Shown: positions 26,220-34,035 of the stretch, piece by piece | How positions within the stretch are numbered: position 1 is the stretch's first letter | Layout of the letters: each line of letters opens with the position of its first letter | Assembly (NCBI RefSeq): GCF_029626235.1 | Contig: NZ_JARUBO010000005.1 | Location: 1,024,501 to 1,088,500, forward strand | DNA length: 64,000 nucleotides | Direction: 5' to 3' | Source of the DNA: Micromonospora sp. WMMD1120 | Lineage (GTDB): Bacteria > Actinomycetota > Actinomycetes > Mycobacteriales > Micromonosporaceae | Notes under the pieces: model-generated | Database searches by the model: none | Seen by the model: the letters and a program-made list of their open reading frames with translations, nothing else | Told to the model about the DNA's origin: nothing | Program-made: the position numbers and the translations under genes

Positions 26220-26528
26220 ATGCGCGCGCTGTTCAACAGCAGGGCCAGGCACGACTACCTCTCCGACGCGTTGACCTTGCTATCTGGTTGGACACGCGAG
26301 GGCGAGCAGATCCGACGGACGCTCGTGATCGACGATACCCAACACGCGGCACTAACTGAACGAGTCAAGGTCGTCGCGGATGCCCTGCATCTGCGACCCG
26401 AGATCAGCCGCCTGTCCGACAGCACGCAGATCCGGGTCGGGCACGGCAACGGCGAGCCGTTGACCGAGGGTGAGGTGCTGTTGGCCGCCCGGATCGAGGA
26501 CGCCTACCGGGCGGTCACCGAGTCCTGA
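26220..26528 (+). CDS. 4a-hydroxytetrahydrobiopterin dehydratase (PCD/DCoH)-like protein lacking the HHP motif
   Basis: A 102-aa protein that follows the pterin-4a-carbinolamine dehydratase pattern. It has LLSGWTREGEQIRRTLVI, then RVKVVADALHLRPEISRL, then TQIRVGHGNGEPLTEGEVLLAARIEDAYRAV, which parallels the family's V-x-x-x-L-x-T/S-H-x-x-G-G-L-T-x-x-D-x-x-L-A. In active enzymes the middle block contains a catalytic HHP; here the aligned residues are LRP, with a single His two residues earlier. Either catalysis is altered or it is a binding protein. The ATG at 26220 is preferred; a TTG 13 codons upstream is the alternative. It overlaps the convergent VOC gene by 14 bp. Confidence 0.62.
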   Translation: MRALFNSRARHDYLSDALTLLSGWTREGEQIRRTLVIDDTQHAALTERVKVVADALHLRPEISRLSDSTQIRVGHGNGEPLTEGEVLLAARIEDAYRAVTES

Positions 26529-26937
26529 CCTCTGCCTCGAGATCGCTTGGCGCGTCCTGCGGATACCAGCGCAGCTCGACCGAGTTGCCGTCCGGGTCCC
26601 GTACGTAGATCGAAATCGCCGACCCGCGCGCACCGAACCGCCTGACCGGCCCGGTCAGCACCGTGAAGGCCCCGGAGTCGATCACCTGAGCCCAGTCCAG
26701 CGGTGCCACCACCAGGCAGAAGTGGTCGACGTTCGCGCCCTGCCGCTCGCCTCGGACCAGGTCGATGATGCTGTCCCGGCTGATCCGCACCGACGGGAAG
26801 GGGACGGCACCCGCGCGCCACTCGTCGACCCGGACCGGCGCCAGGCCGAGCAGGCCGCAGTAGAAGCCCAGGGCCCGTTCGACGTCGCCGACGGTCAACA
26901 CCAGATGGTCGAAGCCGGTCACCCGCACCGTACTCAT
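26515..26937 (-). CDS. VOC family (glyoxalase/dioxygenase superfamily) protein
   Basis: A 140-aa single-chain vicinal oxygen chelate protein made of two beta-alpha-beta-beta-beta modules. It starts with VTGFDHLVLTVGDVERALGFYCGLLG and the second module is ANVDHFCLVVAP ... ISIYVRDPDGNSVELRWYP. His residues in FDHL and VDHF and Glu in NSVEL are the expected metal ligands. Fosfomycin-resistance, glyoxalase and dioxygenase activities all occur in this fold, and no specific one can be assigned. Its stop lies inside the 3' end of the pterin dehydratase-like gene on the opposite strand. The start overlaps the upstream DUF1801 stop as ATGA. Confidence 0.88.
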   Translation of the reverse strand: MSTVRVTGFDHLVLTVGDVERALGFYCGLLGLAPVRVDEWRAGAVPFPSVRISRDSIIDLVRGERQGANVDHFCLVVAPLDWAQVIDSGAFTVLTGPVRRFGARGSAISIYVRDPDGNSVELRWYPQDAPSDLEAEVRTR

Positions 26938-27287
26938 GCCTCCTCCAGCGCGGCCGCCGCGTGCAGCCACCCGGCGATCTGGGCCGGATCGATGTCGGCC
27001 ACAGCGCGCAACTTGACGACCGCCATCGTGCGGGCGGCGGGCCGCAGACGCCCGGACCCGTCGGTGATCTCCTGGCCCCGCCACAGCCCGAAGGTGATGT
27101 CGGACCGGTACGCCTTGATCAGGCAGACCGGACGACGGCCGGGCCGGTCACCCAGACCCCATACCGGGTGCCCGTGCCACATCGCCCCCGTCGCCTCGGG
27201 CAGGGCGGCGGCGATGATCGGTGTCAGCCTCTCCCCGATCTCGCGTAGCGGGTCGGGCAGACCGACCAGGTAGTCGTCAACGCGCAT
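26934..27287 (-). CDS. DUF1801 domain protein
   Basis: A 117-aa protein of the DUF1801/YdhG-like fold. Family hallmarks are the N-terminal DYLVGLPDPLREIGERLTPII, the central MWHGHPVWGLGDRP and VCLIKAYRSDITFGLWRGQEI, a hydrophobic beta-sheet strand and loop typical of this family. The function of DUF1801 is not established; some members are frataxin-like in fold. It is translated together with the VOC protein (4-bp overlap), so the two may act in one pathway. It is divergent from the LysR regulator, which is a candidate controller of this pair. Confidence 0.82.
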   Translation of the reverse strand: MRVDDYLVGLPDPLREIGERLTPIIAAALPEATGAMWHGHPVWGLGDRPGRRPVCLIKAYRSDITFGLWRGQEITDGSGRLRPAARTMAVVKLRAVADIDPAQIAGWLHAAAALEEA

Positions 27288-27372
27288 CTCGCGTCCTCTC
27301 GGTCGAGCGGTGTTTCTGTCGACCTCACGATTCCCTGACCGGAGACGCCGACCAAGATCTCATGACGCTACG

Positions 27373-27395
27373 ATCGTTGCGCAGCGGTCAACGAT
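27373..27395 (+). promoter_or_regulatory. Candidate LysR autoregulatory inverted repeat
   Basis: ATCGTTG (27373-27379) and CAACGAT (27389-27395) are perfect 7-bp arms separated by 9 nt, overlapping the LysR start codon. This suits an autoregulatory LysR half-site pair in the divergent region with the DUF1801-VOC genes. It could be coincidental. Confidence 0.3.
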
Positions 27396-28290
27396 GGGGG
27401 TCGTGGTGCTGGAACGGTACGAGATCGAGGCGTTCCTGACCCTCGCCGAGGAGTCGCACTTCGGCCGGACCGGCGAGCGACTCGGGATCAGCACCGGTCG
27501 GGTCAGCCACATCATCAAGAAGCTGGAACGGCAGATCGGCGCGGCGCTGTTCGCCCGTACCAGTCGGGTCGTCCGGCTCACGCCGATCGGCCGGCAGCTC
27601 GCCGACGACCTCGCCCCGCTGGTGGCCGAGATGGAGGAGGCGCTTCGCCGCGCCGTCGACGCCGGTCGTGGCGTCACCGGGACGCTGCGGGTGGCCTTCC
27701 TCGGTGAGTGGACCGCGCCGGTGCTGCTGCGGGCGGTGGCCCTGTTCAATGAACGGCACCCCGACTGCCGGGTGGAGGTGCGTGAGGCACAGCTGTCCAA
27801 CACCCGGTCAGGGCTGCTCGACGGCTCGACTGACGTGTTGATCGCCGCGTACCCCTTCGACGGGATGGCGACCGGGCCGGCGCTGCTCACCGAGAAGCGG
27901 GAGCTGGCGGTGGCGGCGGGTCACCCGCTCGCCCGGGAACGCTCGGTGTCGCTGGAGGTGCTCGCCGACCATCCGGTGGTGCAGTACCCCGCGGTGACCT
28001 CGACGGAGTTCAAGCGGGACCGCACCCCGGAGCGCACCCCGGCCGGTCGGCCGGTCCCGAAGGGCCCGGCCGGGAACACCTTCTCCGAGATGCTCTCGCT
28101 GGTCGCGCTGGGCCGGGGCATCCTGCCGGTGGGCGAGCACACGCGGCACTACTACCCCCGCCCCGACGTGGCGTACGTGCCCATCCACGACGCACCACCG
28201 ATCGAACGTGGACCGGTCTGGCTGCCCAGCAACACCACCAATCGGGTACGCGAGTTCGTCCGCGCCGCGACCGACAGCGCCCAGACCTGA
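27394..28290 (+). CDS. LysR family transcriptional regulator
   Basis: A 298-aa LysR-type regulator. The N-terminal winged helix reads YEIEAFLTLAEESHFGRTGERLGISTGRVSHIIKKLERQIG, with LFARTSRVVRLTPIGRQL as the wing and linker helix. The C-terminal effector domain has the usual two lobes (TLRVAFLGEWTAPVLLRAVALF; LADHPVVQYPAV). The inducer is unknown. The ATG at 27394 is chosen; GTG codons at 27403 and 27406 would also keep the HTH. It is divergent from the DUF1801-VOC pair, which is the obvious target by position. A perfect inverted repeat overlaps the start. Confidence 0.88.
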   Translation: MGVVVLERYEIEAFLTLAEESHFGRTGERLGISTGRVSHIIKKLERQIGAALFARTSRVVRLTPIGRQLADDLAPLVAEMEEALRRAVDAGRGVTGTLRVAFLGEWTAPVLLRAVALFNERHPDCRVEVREAQLSNTRSGLLDGSTDVLIAAYPFDGMATGPALLTEKRELAVAAGHPLARERSVSLEVLADHPVVQYPAVTSTEFKRDRTPERTPAGRPVPKGPAGNTFSEMLSLVALGRGILPVGEHTRHYYPRPDVAYVPIHDAPPIERGPVWLPSNTTNRVREFVRAATDSAQT

Positions 28291-28320
28291 GGGTGGCGCC
28301 GGTTTCCTAACCTGATACGC

Positions 28321-28683
28321 ATGGCGAACATCGCGTACGACCGCAAGGAGCAGGTCCAGCAGATCCAGAGCGGCCTCCTCGACGGTGAGCAGATCATCGC
28401 CGTCTACGACGCCGTCGGCACCGGCACCGGGTTCATCGGGTTGACCGACCGCCGCGTGATCATCCAGGACCGCTCCTTCGTCGGAAAGCGGTTCGCGATC
28501 ACCAGCATCCCGTACTCGAAGGTCACCAGCGTGAGCGTGGTCAGCAACAAGTCCTGGGGTGGGTCGTTCTTCTCGACCGGCGCCATCGCCATCCACGTCG
28601 GCACGCACACCTACGAGGTGGAGTTCCGCGGCGCGCAGAAGAGCCACCACGTACACAACGTGATCCTGCACCACATCTCCTGA
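28321..28683 (+). CDS. PH (pleckstrin-homology-like) domain protein
   Basis: A 120-aa protein made of one bacterial PH-like domain. The strand pattern is visible as EQIIAVYDAVGTGTGFIGLTDRRVIIQDRSF, RFAITSIPYSKVTSVSVV, GGSFFSTGAIAIHVG and HTYEVEFRGAQKSHHVHNVILHHI. It has no membrane segment or signal peptide. Such domains bind lipids or proteins in eukaryotes, and the bacterial role is unknown. A strong hairpin follows at 28698. A TGATAC hexamer 4 nt before the ATG is too close to be an obvious -10 box, and there is no Shine-Dalgarno sequence. Confidence 0.85.
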   Translation: MANIAYDRKEQVQQIQSGLLDGEQIIAVYDAVGTGTGFIGLTDRRVIIQDRSFVGKRFAITSIPYSKVTSVSVVSNKSWGGSFFSTGAIAIHVGTHTYEVEFRGAQKSHHVHNVILHHIS

Positions 28684-28697
28684 CCGCACCGTCCGCT

Positions 28698-28734
28698 GCG
28701 GGCCCGGCCGGCGTAATTGCCTTGCCGGGCCCGC
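28698..28734 (+). terminator. Terminator after the PH-domain gene
   Basis: GCGGGCCCGG (28698-28707) pairs perfectly with CCGGGCCCGC (28725-28734) around a 17-nt loop, 14 bp after the stop. Confidence 0.75.
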
Positions 28735-28823
28735 GGCGTTTCTGGTGTCCTCGGCCGACAGCCGAGCCGACAGCCGACAGCCGACGTCAGCGGTCGGCGG
28801 CCGCCCGAGAGAGGAGCGCCGCC

Positions 28824-28925
28824 ATGCCCAACTCGACGAAGTCCCCCGAACCCCACGTCATCCGACCCGAGGAATCGAGGCTTCGTGAGCAGGACCATTC
28901 CCCCGGCGCTGCCGAGCGCCACTGA
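28824..28925 (+). CDS. Possible small protein of 33 aa upstream of a methyltransferase
   Basis: An ATG with GAGAGGAG 7 nt upstream opens a 33-codon frame, MPNSTKSPEPHVIRPEESRL followed by REQDHSPGAAERH. It ends 21 bp before the methyltransferase start. The composition is polar and charged, with no hydrophobic segment. It could be a genuine small protein, a translational leader for the methyltransferase, or chance. The good Shine-Dalgarno sequence and the placement make it more likely than background. No family could be recognised. Confidence 0.4.
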   Translation: MPNSTKSPEPHVIRPEESRLREQDHSPGAAERH

Positions 28926-28946
28926 TCCCCGTCCCGGAGGCCGCTG

Positions 28947-29681
28947 ATGTCGGTCTTCGACGATCCCGGCCTCTTCGGCCGGCTCTGGGCCGCCGAGTAC
29001 GACGACGGCGACACCAATCCCGACCCGGCCCCGGCCGTGGACTTCCTGGCCGACCTGGCCGCCGGCGGTCCCGTCCTCGAACTGGCGATCGGCACCGGCC
29101 GGGTCGCGCTACCGCTGGCCGAACGCGGCCTCGCCGTGCACGGCGTCGAGGCGTCCGAGGAGATGCTCGCGCACCTGCGGGCCAAGCCCGGCGGTGACCA
29201 GATCCCGGTGGTCGTCGCCGACATGGCGGACGTGCCGGTGTCCGGTGAGTTCCGACTCGCGTACCTGGTCTTCAACACGCTGTTCAACCTGGTCCACGCC
29301 GAGCGGCAGGCGGACTGCTTCCGCAACGTCGCCCGGGTGCTGTCGCCGGGCGGCGCGTTCGTCATCGAGACGTTCGTGCCCGACCCGCGCAGCTTCGACA
29401 GGGACGAGCAGGTGCAGGTGCGTGCCGTCACGGAGGACTCCGCGACGATCCGGCTGCATCAGTACGACCGGCCGGCGCAGCGGTTCATCCGGCAGACCAT
29501 CACCTTCGACAGTGCTGGTGTGCACCTGAAGCCGTTCGCCATGCGGTACGCCTGGCCACACCAGATCGACGAGATGGCGCGGCAGGCCGGGCTCCGGCTC
29601 ACCGAGCGGTACGCCGACTGGCACCGGCGACCGTTCCAGGCCGACAGCCCGTCGCACATCTCCGTCTACCGTAAGGAGTAG
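28947..29681 (+). CDS. Class I SAM-dependent methyltransferase
   Basis: A 244-aa Rossmann-fold methyltransferase. Motif I is PVLELAIGTGRVALPLAERG, followed by VHGVEASEEMLAHLRAK (acidic residue for the SAM ribose) and VVVADMADVPVSGEFRLAYLVFNTLFNLVHAERQADCFRNVARVLSPGGAFVIETF. The C-terminal half (RQTITFDSAGVHLKPFAMRYAWPHQIDEMARQAGLRL) matches small-molecule methyltransferases of the type 11/25 group. The substrate is unknown. The ATG at 28947 follows CCCGGAGG. It has no metabolic neighbours. Confidence 0.87.
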   Translation: MSVFDDPGLFGRLWAAEYDDGDTNPDPAPAVDFLADLAAGGPVLELAIGTGRVALPLAERGLAVHGVEASEEMLAHLRAKPGGDQIPVVVADMADVPVSGEFRLAYLVFNTLFNLVHAERQADCFRNVARVLSPGGAFVIETFVPDPRSFDRDEQVQVRAVTEDSATIRLHQYDRPAQRFIRQTITFDSAGVHLKPFAMRYAWPHQIDEMARQAGLRLTERYADWHRRPFQADSPSHISVYRKE

Positions 29682-29685
29682 CCGC

Positions 29686-29767
29686 GGTTGATCGACTCCG
29701 GCTCCCGGGAACCGGGGCTATCAGGTGGCCCTGACACCCCACCTTCACGGAGCCGGAGTCGATCACC
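29686..29767. repeat. Hairpin repeat, family B, copy 3
   Basis: GGTTGATCGACTCCGGCTCC (29686-29705) pairs with GGAGCCGGAGTCGATCACC (29749-29767), with one bulged T. The loop holds GGGGCTATC and GACACCCC, shared with the copy at 30709. It begins just after the methyltransferase stop and sits between convergent genes. Confidence 0.8.
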
Positions 29768-29810
29768 CTCCGTCGTCGAGGTCAGTGCGCGACTCAGGCG
29801 TCGGTAGCTG

Positions 29811-30161
29811 TCATTCTCCTTCCGTGTTGTGGCGGCTGCGTTCGATCGCCTCGGCGATGCGCTTGATCCGGCGGAGGCGGGCGTCCCAGGTGGCGCCGAC
29901 CGCCGACAGCTGCGCGACGGCTCGGGCGAGCTGCGCCTCGTCGACCTGGTAGTGGCGCTCGCGACCGGCCGGCGACCCGTGGATCAGGCCGACCCGGTCC
30001 AGCACAGCCAGGTGCTTCGAGACGGCCTGCCTGGTGACGGGCAACCGCTTGCTCAGCGACGTCGCGGTGCCCGGCCCGTCGGACAGGAGAAGGTCGATCA
30101 TCGTACGCCGGGTGGGGTCGCCGATCGCCGACCACAGCTCGTCGTCGACGGCCGTACTCAT
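29811..30161 (-). CDS. ArsR family winged-helix repressor
   Basis: A 116-aa ArsR-type regulator. It begins ELWSAIGDPTRRTMIDLLL and the recognition helix region is TSLSKRLPVTRQAVSKHLAVLDRVGLIHGSPAGRERHYQVDEAQL. No cysteine metal site is visible, so it is not a classical arsenic sensor. It belongs to the ArsR-SRPBCC two-gene pairs common in actinobacteria. It is the second gene, with an ATGA overlap with the SRPBCC gene. Paired GCAACC-n3-GGTTGC palindromes upstream of the operon are the likely autoregulatory operators. Confidence 0.88.
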   Translation of the reverse strand: MSTAVDDELWSAIGDPTRRTMIDLLLSDGPGTATSLSKRLPVTRQAVSKHLAVLDRVGLIHGSPAGRERHYQVDEAQLARAVAQLSAVGATWDARLRRIKRIAEAIERSRHNTEGE

Positions 30162-30616
30162 GCGGTGGCGAGCAGTCGTGCGACGTACGCGCCCAGCCGG
30201 GGGATGTAGAGGTCCCAGCCGTTCTGGTGGTCGCGGTACTGCTCCTCCAGCACGGCGATCTCCCAGCCCATCTCCCGGAACCCGGTTTCGGTCATCCGGA
30301 CCCGCGTTCCCGCGCCGCTCGGGGTCAGGTCGAAGGTGACGAGCAGCGCCTGTCCAGCACGGTCCGCCTCGGTGAAACACCAGCGGAAGGAGAAACGCCT
30401 CGGCGGGTCGACATCGACGACAGCGAGGTCGACGGTGCTCGTCTCGCCGGTGTCGGCGTTGCGCCACACCAGCTCCCCGGGCGCGCCCGGGATCGACTCG
30501 AACCGCGCGTCGTCGGGCCACCACTCCCGCATGTGCTCCGGCTGGCTGACCACCTCGAAGACGACCTCGGGCGACGCGTCGACGTGGATGTCCCGCTCGA
30601 TGATTCCCTGTTCCAT
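30158..30616 (-). CDS. SRPBCC/AHSA1 (START-like) domain protein
   Basis: A 152-aa protein of the SRPBCC fold, AHSA1 family. It starts IERDIHVDASPEVVFEVVSQPEHMREWWPDDARFE and continues with GELVWRNADTGETSTVDLAVVDVDPPRRFSFRW and GTRVRMTETGFREMGWE, then a C-terminal helix ending YIPRLGAYVARLLAT. The fold encloses a hydrophobic cavity; in ArsR-linked pairs its ligand is usually unknown. The ATG at 30616 follows AAAGG. It is the first gene of the pair, read toward the ArsR gene, and is directly downstream of the paired palindromic operator. Confidence 0.88.
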   Translation of the reverse strand: MEQGIIERDIHVDASPEVVFEVVSQPEHMREWWPDDARFESIPGAPGELVWRNADTGETSTVDLAVVDVDPPRRFSFRWCFTEADRAGQALLVTFDLTPSGAGTRVRMTETGFREMGWEIAVLEEQYRDHQNGWDLYIPRLGAYVARLLATA

Positions 30617-30629
30617 GACCCAACCTTTC

Positions 30630-30690
30630 GCAACATTTGGTTGCACAAACCGTACGCCACCACGGACGTGTGATGCAACCTTTGGTTGCA
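30630..30690. promoter_or_regulatory. Paired operator for the ArsR-SRPBCC operon
   Basis: GCAACATTTGGTTGCA (30630-30645) and TGCAACCTTTGGTTGCA (30674-30690) are two palindromes centred 44-45 bp apart. The second is perfect (GCAACC-TTT-GGTTGC). They lie 14-75 bp upstream of the SRPBCC start, so they are likely repressor sites of the ArsR protein. Confidence 0.65.
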
Positions 30691-30708
30691 CTTCATGACA
30701 TCGCGATG

Positions 30709-30774
30709 GTTGATCAACTCCGGTTCCTTGAACTCGGGCTATCGATGAGCTGCGGACACCCCGAGTTCAAGGAA
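30709..30774. repeat. Hairpin repeat, family B, copy 4
   Basis: TTCCTTGAACTCGGG (30724-30738) and CCCGAGTTCAAGGAA (30760-30774) are perfect arms. The left flank GGTTGATCAACTCCG and the loop words GGGCTATC and GACACCCC mark it as family B. The right-hand outer arm is replaced by a 17-bp tandem repeat. Confidence 0.7.
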
Positions 30775-30840
30775 GTCGGGGTGTCACCAGAGTCGGGGTG
30801 TCATCAGAGTTGGGGTGTCACCAGAGTCGGGATGTCACCG
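30774..30840. repeat. 17-bp tandem repeat, four copies
   Basis: The unit AGTCGGGGTGTCACCAG recurs at 30774, 30791, 30808 and 30825 with one or two changes each; the last unit is incomplete. It abuts the family B hairpin and overlaps the stop codon of the truncated methyltransferase. Confidence 0.85.
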
Positions 30841-31179
30841 CCGCCGGGCGCGTAGCACGCCGGTCAACATCGGTAGCTCGAACTCGCCGTCGGCGGTCTC
30901 CGGCACCTTCTCGGCGCTACCGGCCAGGGCGCGGACGGCCGGCAGCGCGCCGCGCAACTCGGCCAGCATCGCCGGGTCGGGTTCGACAGCGACGACGTCC
31001 AGACCCAGCCCGACAAGCGTGGCGGACAGCTTGCCGGTGCCAGCGCCCAGGTCCAGCGCGCGCATGCCGGGCGCGACCTCGATCGCCCAGCGCACCGCGT
31101 CCCGCGCGTAGTCCGGACGGTGCTCGGCGTACGCGGCAGCCGCCGCCCCGAACGACGAGCGGAGCAGTTTCTCCGTCAT
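30835..31179 (-). pseudogene. Truncated class I SAM methyltransferase, probable internal deletion
   Basis: A 114-aa frame. Residues 1-95 match the N-terminus of the type 11 methyltransferase group: SSFGAAAAAYAEHRPDYARDAVRWAIE, motif I LDLGAGTGKLSATLVGLGLD, VVAVEPDPAMLAEL, and AGSAEKVPETADGEF. Intact relatives are about 240-260 aa and continue with the catalytic domain. Here the frame jumps directly to ELPMLTGVLRARRR, which resembles the usual last strand of such proteins, so about 130 codons seem to be missing in frame. SAM-binding residues remain, but activity is unlikely. The stop lies in the 17-bp tandem repeat. A short functional protein is the alternative. Confidence 0.6.
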
Positions 31180-31231
31180 CCGGTCAACCTACCGCCGCGC
31201 AACGCGACGGAGCGTCGGCGAAATCAGTGGA

Positions 31232-31775
31232 CTACAGGCAGACCCAGCAGTACAACCGGTGGCCCCGATCCTGCGCATGGCGGGCGAGCAGCGCCAGCTC
31301 ACCCAGGAAGTCGGCCAGCACCGCCGGGTCACACTGGCCCCGGAACTCCTCGGTCCGCGACCACGGCACGGCAACCTCGGCCAGCCGCTCGGGCTCCCGT
31401 TCGACGAGCGCCTGCGTCAACTCGTCGGTGAGCGACAGGACCAGCCCTTCGCCTCCGTCCCGCACCGCCACGTCCAGCCCGCAGCGAGGGCGATCGACGA
31501 TGACATCGGCGCTGACACCGGTGAGCAACTCTTCGAGAGCCACCAGCTCTGCCGTCGGGTCGACGCCCTTGGCGGACAACACCGGCAGATCCTGCTCGGC
31601 GAATCGGACGCGTGGCCGCATGAGTCGACCCAGCGCCGTGCGATCACCGGCACAGGACGGCCGCGAACAGCTCGGGTGACACGGGTTCGGCGCCGGCCGG
31701 GCCACCCGGCACGTCGACGGTTGCGGCGGCCTCGTCATCCGATGCGGCCGAGAAGTACTGGTAGAGGACGCCCAC
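31232..31775 (-). pseudogene. Frameshifted hypothetical protein (two frames of one gene)
   Basis: Two adjoining minus-strand frames fit one conserved actinobacterial protein. The first, from GTG at 31775, reads VGVLYQYFSAASDDEAAATVDVPGGPAGAEPVSPELFAAVL and then stops. The second, in another frame, continues GDRTALGRLMRPRVRFAEQDLPVLSAKGVDPTAELVALEELLTG and on to VPWSRTEEFRGQ and a C-terminal HRLYCWVCL. The span is 544 nt, one base more than 181 codons, so a single-base insertion near 31655-31665 explains it. The function of the family is unknown. A sequencing error at this point would restore the gene. Confidence 0.65.
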
Positions 31776-32019
31776 CCGAGCACCATCCCCTAAGCGGTCG
31801 GTCTCGCCGAGCACACTTCCAAATGTTGCACGGAGCGTCCGACTACACCTCACACCTCAGGCAGCCGCGAATATCGTTGCAGGGGAAAGGGGACCCGACG
31901 ACTGGCCCAGGAGCTTTGTTGGCCGGCGCACTACCCCGAAGTGCTGGAGCTGCGAGCGGTGGGCGAATCGATTCGCGGAGCCGCACGGTAGTCTCATCGA
32001 GACTCACGAGGAGGCTTCA
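31776..32019. other. Gene-free AT-richer stretch with a palindrome
   Basis: No credible gene. GCGAATCGATTCGC (31963-31976) is a perfect 14-bp palindrome, 44 bp before the start of the following membrane protein. It may be an operator or chance. The leader ends GAGGAGG at 32009-32014. Confidence 0.4.
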
Positions 32020-32880
32020 ATGTCGCACGAAAAATCGCGCCCACCGCAAGCGAGCCTCGATCCGAAAGATCCGCAGCTTCCTGGCGGCACCCTCAGTGAA
32101 CGGCAGGCAGTCACCGTTCTGTCTCCAGCCGACGCGCACCCCAGAGATGACGACGGTGACGATGCGGAAAAATCGAACACGAAGGACCAGCGCACTCGCC
32201 CAGCCCTCGCACCCAACTCCAGGGGCGCAAGGCTCGCCCAGTCGACAGGATCCTTCACCCTAGGGCTATTCGCCAACCAGTTAGCCAACGACCTGGAATG
32301 GCCGCCGGCTTTTACCGTCATTTTGGTAAGTGCGTTCTTCGGTGCGGCGTACCTAATTCAGCGCCCTATCCAGAGAATGTCAGACAGCCTGGCGGGCGCT
32401 CACACCGGTTCCAGGCATAGCAAATTCAACCGCTTCGTCGAGCGCATTTTCGGTAGCGTAGCCGCCGCCACTCTTGCTGCAATGGCGCTCGGTTTCCTTA
32501 GCGCTGCGATCGCCGTCCTGCCAGTATTCCCCTCACGCATCATCGGCCCGAGCGCACATATTGCCGAGCAATATCTCGGAGGGTACACAGGGTTCTACAA
32601 CTATGAGCTACTGGCCTTTGCCATGTGCACAGTAATACAACTCTTGGTCTTTCGAGTGAAGACCGACGTATCCATCAGGATCGCACAGTCCTTGGGCCTC
32701 GGCACGGGTGGCGGGCTGACCATAGTGCTACTACGACCGGAAAACCCGCTAATCCTAACCGTCGGCAGCTGGACGGCCGGCGCACTTCTCTCAGCGTGTG
32801 TGATTCACCTTCTCGACAATACCGTCCCGACCAATGCTCTTCGCGCGGCCCGGCGGTTCTTCCTCAGCCCACGTGACTAG
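32020..32880 (+). CDS. Hypothetical membrane protein of atypical composition
   Basis: A 286-aa protein that is not recognised. Residues 1-75 are polar and probably disordered (PPQASLDPKDPQLPGG; HPRDDDGDDAEKSNTKDQ). Four hydrophobic segments follow at about residues 93-113, 147-170, 192-211 and 245-266. The C-terminus is basic (ALRAARRFFLSPRD). Third codon positions use A and T much more than in the neighbours (GGAATGGCCGCCGGCTTTTA is one example), which suggests foreign origin. The ATG follows GAGGAGG at 6 nt. It stands alone on its strand, next to two decayed genes. Confidence 0.78.
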   Translation: MSHEKSRPPQASLDPKDPQLPGGTLSERQAVTVLSPADAHPRDDDGDDAEKSNTKDQRTRPALAPNSRGARLAQSTGSFTLGLFANQLANDLEWPPAFTVILVSAFFGAAYLIQRPIQRMSDSLAGAHTGSRHSKFNRFVERIFGSVAAATLAAMALGFLSAAIAVLPVFPSRIIGPSAHIAEQYLGGYTGFYNYELLAFAMCTVIQLLVFRVKTDVSIRIAQSLGLGTGGGLTIVLLRPENPLILTVGSWTAGALLSACVIHLLDNTVPTNALRAARRFFLSPRD

Positions 32881-32913
32881 CATTTCGCATTCGTACACCG
32901 GAACAGGCCGGAC

Positions 32914-33999
<1,086 letters not shown>

Positions 34000-34035
34000 G
34001 ACGGGCCAGCTTACGCCGATCCCGGGCGGGCCGTC

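Noticed and set aside
30774..30840. Another CRISPR-like array
   Set aside because: Four directly abutting 17-bp units without spacers form a minisatellite.
31786..32019. A continuing gene upstream of the orphan membrane protein
   Set aside because: No frame with a credible start, composition or domain was found.
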